NCBI RefSeq assembly: GCF_040802235.1
Contig: NC_133158.1
Location: 39,064,001 to 39,128,000, forward strand
DNA from: Manis javanica
Taxonomy: Eukaryota > Chordata > Mammalia > Pholidota > Manidae
DNA length: 64,000 nucleotides
Reading direction: 5' to 3'
The stretch's first letter is position 1. Each line of letters opens with the position of its first letter. This document shows positions 33,141-45,885 of this stretch, piece after piece. The notes under the pieces are model-generated. The model did no database searches, was not told the origin of the DNA, and saw only the letters and a list, made by a program, of their open reading frames with translations. The position numbers and the translations under genes were made by a program.

Positions 33141-34255
33141 CTGTGGGGGTGGGACACAGTTCCCACAGGCACCAGCGTCCAGGTGCCCGTGACTGCCAGT
33201 GGCTGCCCTGGCTCCATGCACGCTGCTCCCATGGCCTCCTGCTCTCCGCAGGACCCCAGTGCTTCCTGCAACCCCCAGGCTCAGCCCAGCAACTCCCTGG
33301 CCACCCACACCAGCCCACCCAATCCTGCCTCCAGTCCCTCGGCCCCCCATCCTCTTCATTGCTCCTCGAGCACACAGGGTGGCCTCCAACCTTCCTCCCA
33401 GGCAGGGCCCACACCCAGGGGCCCATCAAGGCTGGGGGATGTTTCAAGACCCCCAGGAAGAAATATGGGATGACCAGGAGCTCTCGGACAGACAGTCAGG
33501 ACCAAAGAGGCTGTGACAGGTGGCCAGACAGTGGCCAGCGACAGCTGCCAGCACCAACAGGCCCCATACCCCAGAGCTGGCCATGGGTGACACTCTGGCC
33601 TCACTGCCTGGATAGGTGGGGGAACAAGGAGCCACGAGGGGCTGCGGGGAGGCAGAGGCAGGCCAGGGGACCAGGCACCCAACACTTCTAATGCAACAGG
33701 AATGACATTTTATTCCCAACTAACATAAATAACAGTAAAATGTGCTTGGAAGCCAGCACTCCAGGGACACTCAGAAAAGCATAAAAAGACAAAGAAGAGG
33801 AACAAGGAGAACATAGGTCCCTGAAGAGGCCTGCAGGGGCTCCCAGGCAGGGCGGGGAAACAGTCAGGAGCAGGGGGGCTGGGGCTCCCTCACTGCACCC
33901 TGCACTTTCAGGGGGGCCCGACCTGAGGTCCACAGCGGGCCAGTCACCCAGGGGCCTGGGGTGTGCCTCCAAGATGGCCTCACGTCGGGCACCTCACTTC
34001 ACAGGGCCCGTCACCACCAGGCATGCAGCTGGCTGGGGAGCATGAGGGCCCTCACAGCCGGCACCTGACCAGACTCACTGCCATCAGGTGACCATGTGTG
34101 TCCCCCCACCTGTGCTTTTGATGGCCCCACAGGTGTGAAAACAAAGCAGAGAGCAAGGCTGCAGCAGACACTGGTCCACTCGGTGACAAATTTCTCCTCC
34201 CTGTCACCCTCCCAGACCCCAAACACTGTGACTGACAGGCATCGGGCCAGGTCAC
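33141..34255 (-). other. PCNT intron 3, unique sequence
   Basis: GC-rich intron. No repeat or gene was recognised. Confidence 0.6.
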
Positions 34256-34360
34256 CTGGGTCTGCAGCTGGCCATCCACCGCCTGCTGCTGTCCTCCAAT
34301 CTCGTCTCTCTGTCGGCTCAGCAGTCCCACAATTTCGGGTTTATGTTCTTGTTCATGTTC
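34256..34360 (-). CDS. PCNT: PCNT coding exon 3
   Basis: 105 bp, 35 codons, phase 0 at both ends. The acceptor is TTTTCTTCTCTAG|GAACATG (start 34360) and the donor is GACCCAG|GTGACC (end 34256). The peptide EHEQEHKPEIVGLLSRQRDE resembles the human stretch that precedes the LELEALRLSL block. In human PCNT, as I recall, this is preceded by tandem 13-residue repeats, which I could not find between here and exon 2. Confidence 0.85.
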
Positions 34361-34489
34361 CTAGAGAAGAAAAGCAAAGGATGTGCCCCAGAGGAGTCAC
34401 ACAGAGCCTAGGAATAAAACAGAGAAAACAGAGCCTAGGAATAGTCACAATGCACAGAGGGAGCCAAAGATACATCTGGAGAAGACTCG

Positions 34490-34850
34490 CCACAGATGCT
34501 CAGTCGCCAAAAGGTAGCAGCAGCCCAGATGCCTGTTAACGAGTGAACAGACACACAGGACGTGGCCTAGGAAGCTCTGAGGGCACTCGGGGAAGTGGAC
34601 CTGCACTGCACAGGCCCGTGTGCGAGAAGGTAAAAACTGTAAAATGCAGAAAGACACAGACTAGCAGGGCCAGGGGGCTGGCAGAGGGAGGTACAGCAGT
34701 GACTGTGCACGGGCTCGGGGTTCCCTTTTGGGTGATGACGTGCCCTGCAATGGGACATGTGATGGTGGCACAGCACAGGGAGGGCACTGAGGCCACTGAG
34801 GTGTGCTTGCATTTTATACTGTGTGAACCACGTCAATAAAGACAGTAACC
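34490..34850 (+). repeat. Old L1 3' end
   Basis: Diverged but ordered L1M-like text: CAGCCCAGATGCCTGTTAAC (the 'cagcccaaatgtccatcaac' region), GTTCCCTTTTGGGTGATGAC, GATGGTGGCACAGCACA and a final AATAAAG near 34837. Confidence 0.65.
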
Positions 34851-36680
34851 ATGAAGGCATCCGACCTGCTAATTGGCTCAGGGCAAAGCTGAAAACACAA
34901 GCAGCAGAGGCTGTAGGGGCGGCTGCAGACAAGGCGCCGAGCAGCAGGCGAGCACCCTGATGGAAGAGGACGTGACATGGGTGCCTGCAGGAGCCTCTGC
35001 CAGGGGAAGCTCAGCAAACCCAAGAGGTGAATCTAAAGGTCATTTTATGGCCACTGAATCAGCGGGAGTTGGCAGTAGTAATACGGACCCTACCTGTCCC
35101 CAGGGTCAAGGGGAAACAAATCAAGAGTCGATGCCTGAACAAGCTGGTACTACTGTTTCCTTAGGGGCCATTTGGACAATGGCTGCCAAGAGCCTAAGAA
35201 AACATTTCAATGTTAACACCCCACCTCTGAGAATGTTTCCAGCATCAATGACCTGCCCGGGAAAGAGAAGCTCCAGCCTGTCTGAACACAGCGTCTGGTC
35301 CCATGCCCTGGGACATGGGCAAGCCCTGCTCTGACCAGGCCCACAGCCAGCCCAGTCTTCTTTCTGGGGCCCCCGGCTACCTGCTCGTCTACATGGCACC
35401 GCAGACTCAAAGTGTCCAACATGGAACAGACTTTTCCTGCCCAAACTGGGGCTCCTCCAACATTTGCTACCTCAGTTAACAGCGCCCCAAACTCCCGCAG
35501 TCCCGCTCCTGCCTCCCCACAGCACACCAGGACCTGCCCTGCTGTACCCCATGTGCAGGAGCACAGTGGATGATCCCCCACAGTCACTGGGCCACATGCA
35601 TTGTCGTTGGCTTGGAGGCCAGGTGATGCTTCCAGATCAAATCTGATCTTGTCACACTCTCCTTTAAACTGCCTCCCATGCAATTCTGGGCGTCACTGCC
35701 CAACAGCCCAGGAACAGCCAAGTACCCTCTTCCTCCAGCTCCTCCACACCTTCCGGCCTCTGTGACAACATCAAGCCGCATCCCAGCAACTCTGCCCAGG
35801 CTCCCACTGAGGCATTAAGACTGAGCCCAAACGCACAAGCCTGTACCCGCCCACAGCTCTGGGATGAGACTGCCCCCAATCACACACTGCAGACCCCCAC
35901 CCACACCACTGTGTTGGGGGTGGGCGCCCAGGACATATGCGCAACAGAGAGGGCCACCAGCCCTGCAGAACAGCCATCCTCAAGGCACGAATGGCCAGGA
36001 GCAAAGACTGCAGGCCACGAGGCAGGCAGACATGGGCTGTCAGAGTCTGGAGAGAGGCCTTCATGCCACATGGCTCTGCCTCCAGCTTCTCTCGCTCTGG
36101 GCCTCCACTTTACAGAGAGAGGCTCCCCTGAGTATGAGGCCCCCCAGGCTTGGATTCCTCCCACACAGGGAGAACCTGCTGACAGCAACACACCTTCGTA
36201 GAGCCCTCAGGCTGCTCTGTGCAGTCACCAGGTCCTCTGGGGAAGCTCAGGGCCCACCCGCCGAGAGGGGCAGGAAGTGCAGTCACAACAGGGCACAGCC
36301 TCCCGCCAGCACCGGTCCACGGCCCTGAGCAAATCGGACTCACCACCATAAGTGATTCTCAAGCTCTAAACATTCTTCAGCAACTCATCTCCCAAATGAT
36401 GTTGCTGCTCCTCTTCTTAATGAATCCTGCTTCTTTAACTCATTCACTGTGCATTAGACACTTAAATTACTAAATTTTAGCTTCACAACAAATTCTAGTC
36501 TTTCAGATGCATGCATATTTTCTAAACTCTTAATTTTACGTAAGTTCAAATATTTCATCTTCAAGATTTTTTTAGATACATTTTTTTTCTTAATAATTTA
36601 CACAAATGGTATTTTTAGTTTCTTTTTATAAATCATCTCAAACGTGAGTTTTAAGTTTTCCAGTAAATTCTCCCCCAATG
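34851..36680 (-). other. PCNT intron 2, unique part
   Basis: No exon was recognised in spite of a search for the human-type N-terminal repeats. The final 300 bp are AT-rich. Confidence 0.55.
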
Positions 36681-39600
36681 GTTTTTTTTTTTTTCAGTAT
36701 CATTAATTTACAATTACATGAAGAACATTATGTTTATGAGGCTCCCCCCTTCACCAAGTCCCCCCACAAACCCTATTACAGTCACTGTCCATCAGTGTAG
36801 TAAGATGCTGTAGAATCACTACTTGTCTTCTCTGTGTTGCACAGCCCGCCCTATGCCCCCCCACATTATACATGCTAATCGTAATGCCCCCTTTCTTTTT
36901 CCCGCCCTTATCCCTCCCTTCCCACCCATCCTCCCCAGTCCCTTTCCCTTTGGTAACTGTGGGTCCATTCTTGGGTTCTGTGATTCACCTGCTATTTTGT
37001 TCCTTCAGTTTTTCTTTGTTCTTATACTCCACATATGAGTGAAATCATGTGGTATTTGTCTTTCTCCGCCTGGCTTATTTCACTGAGCATAATACCCTCT
37101 AGCTCCATCCATGTTGTTGCAAATGGTAGGATTTGTTTTCTTCTTATGGCTGAATAATATTCCATTGTGTATATGTACCACATCTTCTTTATCCATTCAT
37201 CTACTGATGGGCACTTAGGTTGCTTCCATTTCTTGGCTATTGTAAATAGTGCCGCGATAAACATAGGGGTGCATCTGTCTTTTTCAAACTGGAGTGCTGC
37301 ATTCTTAGGGTAAATTCCTAAAAGTGGAATTCCTGGGTCAAATGGTATTTCTATTTTGAGCTTTTTGAGGAACCTCCATACTGTTTTCCACAATGGTTGA
37401 ACTAATTTACATTCCCACGAGCAGTGTAGGAGGGTTCCCCTTTCTCCACAACCTCACCAACATTTGTTGTTGTTTGTCTTTTGGTATGTATGTCTTACCT
37501 TACCGGTTGAGGCAATCCTTACCGGTGTGAGGGGATATCTCATTGTGGTTTTAATTTGCATTTCTCTGATGATTAGCGATGTGGAACATCTTTTCATGTG
37601 TCTGTTGGCCATTTGATTTTTTTCTTTAGAGAACTGTCTATTCAGCTCCTCTGCCCATTTTTTAATTGGATTATTTGCTTTTTGTTTGTTGAGGTACATG
37701 AGCTCTTTATATATTTTGGATGTCAACCCTTTATCGGATCTGTCATTTATGAATATATTCTCCCATTCTGTAGGATACCTTTTTGTTCTATTGATGGTGT
37801 CCTTTGCTGTACAGAAGCTATTCAGCTTGATATAGTCCCACTTGTTCATTTTTGCTTTTGTTTCCCTTGCCATGGAAGATATGTTCATGAAGAAGTTGCT
37901 CATGTTTATGTCCAAGAGATTTTTGCCTATGTTTTTTTGTAAGAGTTTTATGGTTTCATGACTTACATTCAGGTCTTTGATCCATTTCTAATTTACTTTT
38001 GTGTATGGGGTTAGACAGTGATCCAGTTTCATTCTCTTACATGCAGCTGTCCAGTTTTGCCAGCACCATCTGTTGAACAGGCTGTCATTTCCCCATTGTA
38101 TGTCCATGGCTCCTTTATCATATATTGACCATATATGTTTGGGTTAATGTCTGGAGTCTCTATTCTGTTCCACTGGTCTGTGGCTCTGTTTTTGTGCCAG
38201 TACCAAATTATCTTGATTACTGTGTCTTTGTAGTAGAGCTTGAAGTTGGGGAGCAAGATCCCCCCACCACTTTATTCTTCCCTCTCAGGATTGCTTTGGC
38301 TATTAGGGGTCTTTGGTGTTTCCATATGAATTTTTTAACTATTTGTTCTAGTTCATTGAATAATGTTGTTGGTAATTTGATAGGGATTGCATCGAATCTG
38401 TATATTGCTTTGGGCAGGATGGCTATCTTGACGACATTAATTCTTCCTAGCTAGAGCATGGGATGAGTTTCCATTTGTTAGTGTCCTCTTTAATTTCTCT
38501 GGAGTGTCTTATAACTGACGAAAATTAGGCTTGGGGTGGATTAATGGTTGTGCATTGAGCACTGACCCCCCTATACAGATTTTTATTGTGGTTAACAACC
38601 ATTTGATCAATAAATATGAGAGATGCCCTCACAAAAAAAAAAAAAAAAAAAAAGTACACACTTCCAATTGTAAAATAAATAAGTAACCGGGATGTAATGT
38701 ATAGCATAAGGAACATAGTCAAAATATTGTAACAACTTGGTATGGTGATAGCTGGTACCTAGAATTATCATGTATATAAATGTTGAATCACTGTGTTGTG
38801 CACCTGAAACTGATGTGATGTAATATTGTGTGTCAACTACCCTTCAATAAAAAAAAAAAAAAAAAAAAGAGTGTCTTACAGTTTTCAGGGTATAGGTCTT
38901 TCACTTCCTTGGTTAGGTTTATTCCTAGTTATTTTATTCTTTTTGAATAAATAGTTTTCCTGATTTCTCTTTCTATTAGTTCATTGTTAGTGTACAAGAA
39001 AGTCACAGATTTCTGTGTGTTAATTTTGTATCCTGCAACTTTGCTAAATTCCGACATTAGTTCTAGTAGTTTTGGAGTGGAGTCTTTAGGGTTTTTTATG
39101 TACAATATCATGTCATCTGCAAATAGTGACAGTTTAACTTCTTCTTTACCAATTTGGATTCCTTGTGTTTCTTTGTTTTGTCTAATTGCCATGGCTAGGA
39201 CCTCCAGTACTATGTTAAATAACAGTGGGGAGAGTGGGCATCCCAGTCTTGTCCCCGATCTCAGAGGAAAAGCTTTCAGCTTCTCGCTGTTCAGTATGAT
39301 GTTGGCTGTGGGTTTGTCATATATGGCCTTTATTATGTTGAGATATTTACCCTCTATACACATTTTGTTGAGATTTTTTATCATGAATAGATGTTGAATC
39401 TTGTGGAATGCTTTTTCAGCATCTATGGAGATTATCATGTGGTTTTTGTCCTTCTTTTTGTTGATTTGGTGGATGTTGATGGATTTTCGAATGTTGTACC
39501 ATCCTTGCATCCCTGAGATGAATCCCACTTGGTCATGATGTATGACCCTCTTAATGTATTTTTGAATTTGGTTTGCTAATATTTTGTTGAGTATTTTTGC

Positions 39601-41044
39601 ATCTATGTTCATCAGGGATATTGGTCTGTAATTTTCTTTTTTTGTGGGGTCTTTGCCTGGTTTTGGTATTAGTATGATACTGGCTTCACAGAATACGTTT
39701 GGGAGTATTCCCTCCTCATCTATTTTTTGGAAAACTTTAAGGAGAATGGGCATTATGTCTTCACTAAATGTCTGATAAAATTCAGCAGTGACTCGATCTT
39801 GTCTGGGATTTTTGTTCTTGGGTAGTTTTTTCACTATTGATTCAATGTCATTGAGGGTAATTGGTCTGTTTAGATTTTCTCTTTCTTCCTTGGTCAGTCT
39901 CAGAAGGTTGTATTTTTCTAGAAAGTTGTCCATTTCTTCTAGGTTATCCAGCTTGTTAGCATATAGATTTTCATAGTATTCTCTAATAATTCTTTGTATT
40001 TCTGTGGTGTCTGTCGTGATTTTTCCTTTCTCATTTCTGATTCTGTTTATGTGTGTAGATTCTCTTTTTCTCTTAATAAGTCTGGCTAGGGGTTTATCAT
40101 TTTGTTTACTTTCTCAAAGAACCAGCTGTTGGTTTCATAGATTTTTTTCTACTGTTTTATTCTTCTCAATTTATTTATTTCTTCTCTGATCTTTATTATG
40201 TCCCTCCTTCTGCTGACTTTAGGCCTCATTTGTTCTTCTTTTTCCAGTTTCAATAATTGTGACTTTAGACTATTCATTTGGGATTATTTTTCCTTCTTTA
40301 AATAGGCCTGGATTGCTATACACTTTCCTCTTAGAACTGCCTTCGCTGAGTCCCACAGAAGTTGAGGCTTTGTGCTGTTGCTGTCTTTTGTCTCCATATA
40401 TTGCTTGATATCTGTTTTAATTTGGTCATTGATCCATTGATTATTTAGGAGCATGTTGTTAAGCCTCCATGTGTTTGTGAATCTTTTTGTTTCCTTTGTA
40501 CAATTTATTTCTAGTTCCACCTTTGTGATCTGAGAAGTTGGTTGGTACAATTTCAATCTTTTTGAATTTACTGAGGCTCTTTTTGTGGCCTAGTATGTGG
40601 TCTATTCTGGAGAATGTTCCATGCGCACTTGAGAAGAATGTGTGTCCTGCTGCTTTTGGGTGTAGAGCTCTGTAGATATTGTTAGGTCCATCTGTTCTAG
40701 TGTGTTGTTCAGTGCCTCTGTGTCCTTACTTATTCTCTGTCTGGTTGATCTGTCCTTTGGAGTGAGTGGTGTGTGGAAGTCTCCTAAAATGAATGCATTG
40801 CATTCTACTTCCTCCTTTAATTCTGTTAGTATTTCTTTCACATATGTCGGTGCTCTTGTGTTGGGTGCACAGATATTTGTCAATACGTCATGGTTATATC
40901 GTCTTGTTGGACTGACCCCTTTATCATTATGTAATGTCCTTTTTTTTCTCTTGTGACTTTCTTTGTTTTCAAGTCTATTTTGTCTGATACAAGTACTGCA
41001 GCACCTGCTTTTTTCTCCCTATTGTTTGCATGAAATATCTTTTT
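36681..41044 (-). mobile_element. 5'-truncated L1 no. 4, minus strand
   Basis: The T-run at 36681-36695 is the complement of the poly(A) tail. The 3' UTR follows to about 37025, then ORF2 read leftwards. The reverse transcriptase is in one frame from 39933 to 38929 with LFADDMILY, the C-terminal region is in pieces at 37915-37454 and 37393-37022, and the endonuclease part with GDFHTPL is at 40883-40602. Truncation at about 41044 removes ORF1 and the first 80 or so ORF2 residues. ORF2 has few lesions, so the insertion is young. It is in the same orientation as PCNT and is split by a composite insertion at 38512-38868. Confidence 0.95.
38502..38878 (+). mobile_element. Composite retroposed insertion: ERV 3' end + poly(A) + old L1 3' end + poly(A)
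   Basis: The insert 38512-38868 lies in L1 no. 4 between two copies of GAGTGTCTTA (38502-38511, 38869-38878). The first part (38512-38632) is the last 120 bp of the ERV-derived retroposon, with AATAAA at 38609 and a 21-A tail (38633-38653). The second part (38654-38868) is an MA-type L1 3' end (GTACACACTTCCAATTG ... CACCTGAAACTGATG) with AATAAA at 38846 and its own A-tail. A single flanking duplication encloses both, which fits one insertion of a read-through RNA (3' transduction). Confidence 0.85.
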
Positions 41045-41059
41045 CTAAACTTTACCTCT

Positions 41060-42065
41060 TGACATGGGGAACTGCGTAAACAAGACACTGGATGAAAAGG
41101 GTCAGACTCAGACACACATACTAGATTATCCCATTTATAAAAAAGTTCAAAAATTAGCAGAACTAAGCTATCTAAAAGTCAGAGAACTCAGGAAAAAGTA
41201 ACTTGAGATGGATCACAGATTTAAGCATAGAAACCAGAACCACATATCTTCACAACCTCAGGGAGAGGACAGATTTTTTGGACAGGACACAAAAAGCACT
41301 AATCATAGGAAGAATTTATATTCAACTTCATCAAAACTAAGACTGTCTGCTTATCAGAAGATACCATTAAGAAAACAACTAAGCAAGTAAGAGTGGGGAA
41401 AAATATTCACATTACATTAACAAATGACAAATATGAAGAGTATTTGGAGCTCAGTATTTTAACATATTAAGAAGTCCTACAAATCAACAATGAAAAGATG
41501 GGAAAAAGAAGTCATATGCTTACCAAAACAAAGCCAAAACAGCAGAATCCAGACATTCAACAATGTGACTGACAATCCTTGGCATCCAATCAAAAATTAG
41601 TAAACATGCCAAAAGGTAGAAAATGCAACCCAAAGCTAAGGAAAACAGCAGTCCATGGAAATATATACCAAGATAACAGAAAAAATTAGCAAACAATGAC
41701 ATTGAAATAGCTGTTATATTGATCCATAATATTTAAAGGAAAACAGGAAAACAATAAGGGATGAAATGAATGATGGAAAATATCTAACAAAAAAATTCAG
41801 CATATTGCATTAACAGATCAGACACTACTGAAGAAAAACATCTGGAGATGTAGCAATAGAAGTTAATGAAAATGAGTCACATAAAGACAGAGACTGGAAA
41901 AAATGTTTACTGAATCAATAAGCAGATGCACAGGGTAACAGCAGGCAGTCTGAGTTCATGTATCTGAAGTCACAGAAGGTAGAAGGGTGGGAGGAAACAG
42001 GAAAAGAATCTGAAAAACTAATGGCCAAAAATCATCCAAACTTAATGAAAACTACGACCCAGAGT
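41060..42065 (+). repeat. Old L1 fragments (ORF2 C-terminal and ORF1 regions)
   Basis: 41290-41470 reads like a decayed ORF2 3' region (AACTTCATCAAAACTAAG...CTTATCAGAAGATACCATTAAG). From 41545, GACTGACAATCCTTGGCATC and on belongs to the 5'/ORF1 side of ancient L1. That order is wrong for one element, so at least two insertions are present. No coding capacity. Confidence 0.6.
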
Positions 42066-43490
42066 TTGTCCCATGGAGGCCAATGACCTCCCAGTGGTGT
42101 CAATGCAAAGGCAGCACACCTGGGCATAGCACGGGGACACAGCCCAAAGCCAGAGACAGCCAATGTAAGAGTGCCTCAAAGACAAAAGGAAGAGGAGTGA
42201 AAGTAAGAACAAAGCAGACTTCTGCCCAGAGCTCGGCCAGCCAAGGGACAAGGTGGGGACATGGGCATGTGCCAGGGACAGAACCGTCAGCCTGGCTAGT
42301 AGAAACCTCTGCACACAGGAAGATAAAAGAAAGTCATTTCCAGAGACACAGATGAAGCTGAGCAAATCCACCAGCAGGCCTGAGCCGCTGGAAGAGCCGC
42401 CGCAGGAAGGCCTTGAGGCTGCAGGAAGCGAGGCGGCCGCTGCCAGCAGGCTCCACACACACAAAGGCACACGGCCAGAAGCGCTGTCAGGAAACACACA
42501 TGGCTCCTCCTGCTGAGCTTCCCACATGGAACGGAGAAGACCCCCTCTGCCACTGAGCTGTCCCTGCCCGAACGGAGCAGGTGGGATGGTGAGGTGCAGG
42601 GGGATCGTGGGCCCGCCGCTGTGGGGAATCTGTGCTCATTGGCTTCTGCTTTCACAAATGTGCTAATAAACAAGAGACAAATCCAAACGGTTACCTAGAC
42701 AGCAAGAGAAGAAACAGGATAGAGGGGAGAGGCATCTATTAGATTACCTGGATATACCTGCCTTTATAGATTTAGTCTTGGAACCACAGTGATGTTCTAC
42801 GGTTATAAGACAAAATTAAGTCAAAATGGGGGGGGTGGGGGGAGTGAGCCCTAAAACATGAAAAGAAAAGAAAACAAATGCACATAGCTATATATTAAGT
42901 TGATGGCTTGATCACAGAGAGGGACTTGAAAGTCACCCGCCTGTCCCTGAGGTGCCCAACGGACAGAAATAATGCAAAGAAATAGCCCAGTCAGCCCTGA
43001 CACCAGGACTGTAGAGCCGTGCTGGGAGAAAAGCAATTACGTTAACATAAAGAACATGTATGTGAATATTGAGAGAGAAATTTCAAACTTAGGCAGAAAC
43101 TCTGTAATCCTACATTACTCCTATGAAAACCATCAGAATTAACTCATAAACTGTTAAGAACAAAATCCTATTCACTGGAATGACCTAGGACCATTGCCTC
43201 ATCCAGTACTATCGAAATCCATACCATCTGGATTATGTTTCTAAATGCTGTTTCCCCTGAGACTCACAGAGCCGGGCTGGGGCTGGCCCAGGGCAGGACA
43301 CACACATGTGGGTGGGCCTGGAACATGTTTTCCAGAACAGGCTGCAGTGGGTCTAAGTCAAATCACTCTCACTGGCCTGACATGGGAATCCAAGCAGCAC
43401 ACAACAAACAAGGGCTGCTGTGCAGACACCGTAAAATGTGGCAGGCTGCCGCGATGCTCACATTTGGAGGAGTGCAGCAAAGCACGAAGG
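42066..43490 (-). other. PCNT intron 2, mixed sequence
   Basis: 42066-42640 may continue the ancient L1 ORF1-side fragment, and the rest was not recognised. A G-run lies at 42827-42841. Confidence 0.45.
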
Positions 43491-43620
43491 CCAAAGCACC
43501 TCATCTACATGAACTGACACAGAGGGATGGGAGGGAACAGAAAAAGTATTTGAAAAAATAATGGCCAAAAATTATCCAAACTTGATGAAAACTACGACCC
43601 ACAGTTCACTTATCATAAAA
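43491..43620 (+). repeat. Second ancient L1 fragment, paralogous to 41980-42065
   Basis: ATGGCCAAAAATTATCCAAA followed by AAAACTACGACCC at 43561-43600 matches 42021-42060 (ATGGCCAAAAATCATCCAAA...AAAACTACGACCC). It is the same L1 region in a separate insertion or a local duplication. Confidence 0.7.
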
Positions 43621-45885
43621 GGGATTATAATTCCGATTATAAAAATTAATGCAAACAACACATTTTTCCTTTAAAGAGTCCATGCAATCAAATAAGCAGA
43701 ATGAAGAATGAAGTTGCAGGTATCATTAACAAGGGCAGCAGAAACTGGGGAGTCCATGAACCCAAGAGCAGAGGTGGGCTCTGTGGCCTGACAGGCGAGG
43801 GGACCCTGGCATGCAGCAGGCCCACAGCTCCTGCCTCCTTATGAAGGGTTAACCACAGTCCCTGTCAGAGAACAGCCACTGAGACCAAATAGGATACATC
43901 TTGTACAATCATGTCGGGCACAATATTTTAAAGAAAAAATATTTAAAAATAAATATCAGTCATTATAATTGTAAGTGAAAATGTAATTGCTTCCATTTCT
44001 TTTCACTGTCCAAAAAAAAAAAGGAGGGGGTATCTAGTACCTAATCACACTGCCAGGCATTCTAACAAGTAAGACTATGAACAGAACCAAAATAACATGA
44101 AACTGTGAACCACAACACATAGTTTCCTTTAAAGATACTGGGCATCCTGTCAATCGTGTGACCTGACTTCCCCACCAGGCACATGTACATAGAACGCCAG
44201 CAGCCTCCAAGACTGTATCCCGCTGCAGCTGGAAGGTCATAAAAGGCAGCCACATTTCAGTACTGGACCGAGCAGAGTGCGGCGAGGAAGGTGAAAGGCC
44301 TCCAAGTCTAGGGGACACTGAAGCCCAGAGAAAACACATCTGCACCACCGCTCCCCCAGGTACTCCAATGGTTTGGGTAACTGGCAGCTACCGGAACTCC
44401 CTTAATTTGAGAAACCAGGTCATGGCAATTGTGTCTCCACTGAAAATGAAGTGAAGCTGTAGGCAGAGGGCCAGGGTGGCGTCACTGTCACCCTGGGAGC
44501 CCGGCTGGCATTGGCAGGGCTGCTCAGGGAACTCCAAGCCGGTGACAGGCCAGCGTCCCCGACCCAATGCTCTCAGCACACAGGAGCACCGGACACATCA
44601 CCAGGTGATGGGGTGATGGGTGTCTTCCCATCACAGCCCAAGGAAGCCCACCCAGAGCTCCCTACCCTCTCCACAGGTACCTGGCCTCATGCTAGTCTTT
44701 AATTCAGGCAAGGGAGTCACTCCCTGGCCATGGTTCAGTCATCATAAGGGATCCATTTAGAGGGTAAGCCCAGCCTCAGGACTTCACATTAAACAGGAAC
44801 TTCATGTTAATTTGCCCAAATGATGCAGGCAAGTTAACAGCGAGCCTGCTGGGAGGCAAAGCCAGGACCCGGGCCAGCTGGCCTGAAGTTCCTCCACCTC
44901 AGACCAAGTCTGCCAATGCCTCCTGCTTGCTCAGAACCCTTTCCTCCAGCTCACGTACCACCAACCAACGGGCTTCTGCATTTCCAGATGGTCCACAGGC
45001 AGACACATTCTGCCCTTGAAAGACAGAGGGTATGACCTCATTCCCTTCAAAATTCAAAGCTCATTCCTTCCTGCCACCCCCAAAGCAAACTGCAGTGGCC
45101 TTTCTCGAAATCCAACCTTCAGACTGACCACATCTTCCCTCCTATTATGGTTGCCTGTTATTGGCTGACTTGTCTCCAGAATTCCTGTGTGGAAGCCCTA
45201 ACCCCTGCCATGTGCCGGTACTGGACATGCGGCCTGGAGGGGATGATCAGGTTAAATGAGGTCATCAGGGCAGCCATGATCCCCTGGGACTGCTGTCCTT
45301 CTATGAGGAAGAGACACCAGACAGCACGAGGGAGGACACTGGCAGGAGGCCATCTGCACACTAGGATGGGAGGCCTCACCAGAAACCAACCCTGACAGCA
45401 CCTCCATCTCGGACGTCCAGCCTCCAAGACCACGAGGAACAGATGTCTGCTGTCTAAGCCGCCAGCCCATGGTGGACTGTGATGGCAGCCTGAGCAGATG
45501 GAGACGCTGCCTCTCAATCTCTCCCTCCCTTCCCACCAGCCATCCCACGCAGTCCAGACCCCACGGGCCCTCGCCTTAGACACTCTCAAGGTCAGCCCAA
45601 CCCAAACACCGACCAACTGCATGAGCACATCATGAGACAATGGGACACTGAGTTCCCACACCCACCCTCCGCTCCTTAACTGCCAAGTCCCACACACATA
45701 CAGCAGGACCAAAATCGTTAGCCCTCACCCCCAAAACAGGCTCGTCACCTAGAGGACAGTGCCTATATACAGTTATGAACTCACAGCACAGTGACTGAAG
45801 CCTTCCCCCAACACCTGAAGGCAGCTTCTTTGGACATTAATACAGTTATAGGGTCTTTTATACAGTGTGCCTTCCACCCTGGGAT
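43621..45885 (-). other. PCNT intron 2, unrecognised
   Basis: No exon, RNA gene or clear repeat was seen. Open frames on both strands near 45150-45710 lack any support. Confidence 0.55.

Noticed and set aside
32373..33473. 366-codon plus-strand open frame
   Set aside because: It is antisense to PCNT exon 4 and its flanks. Coiled-coil codon use and high GC keep it open, and there is no homology.
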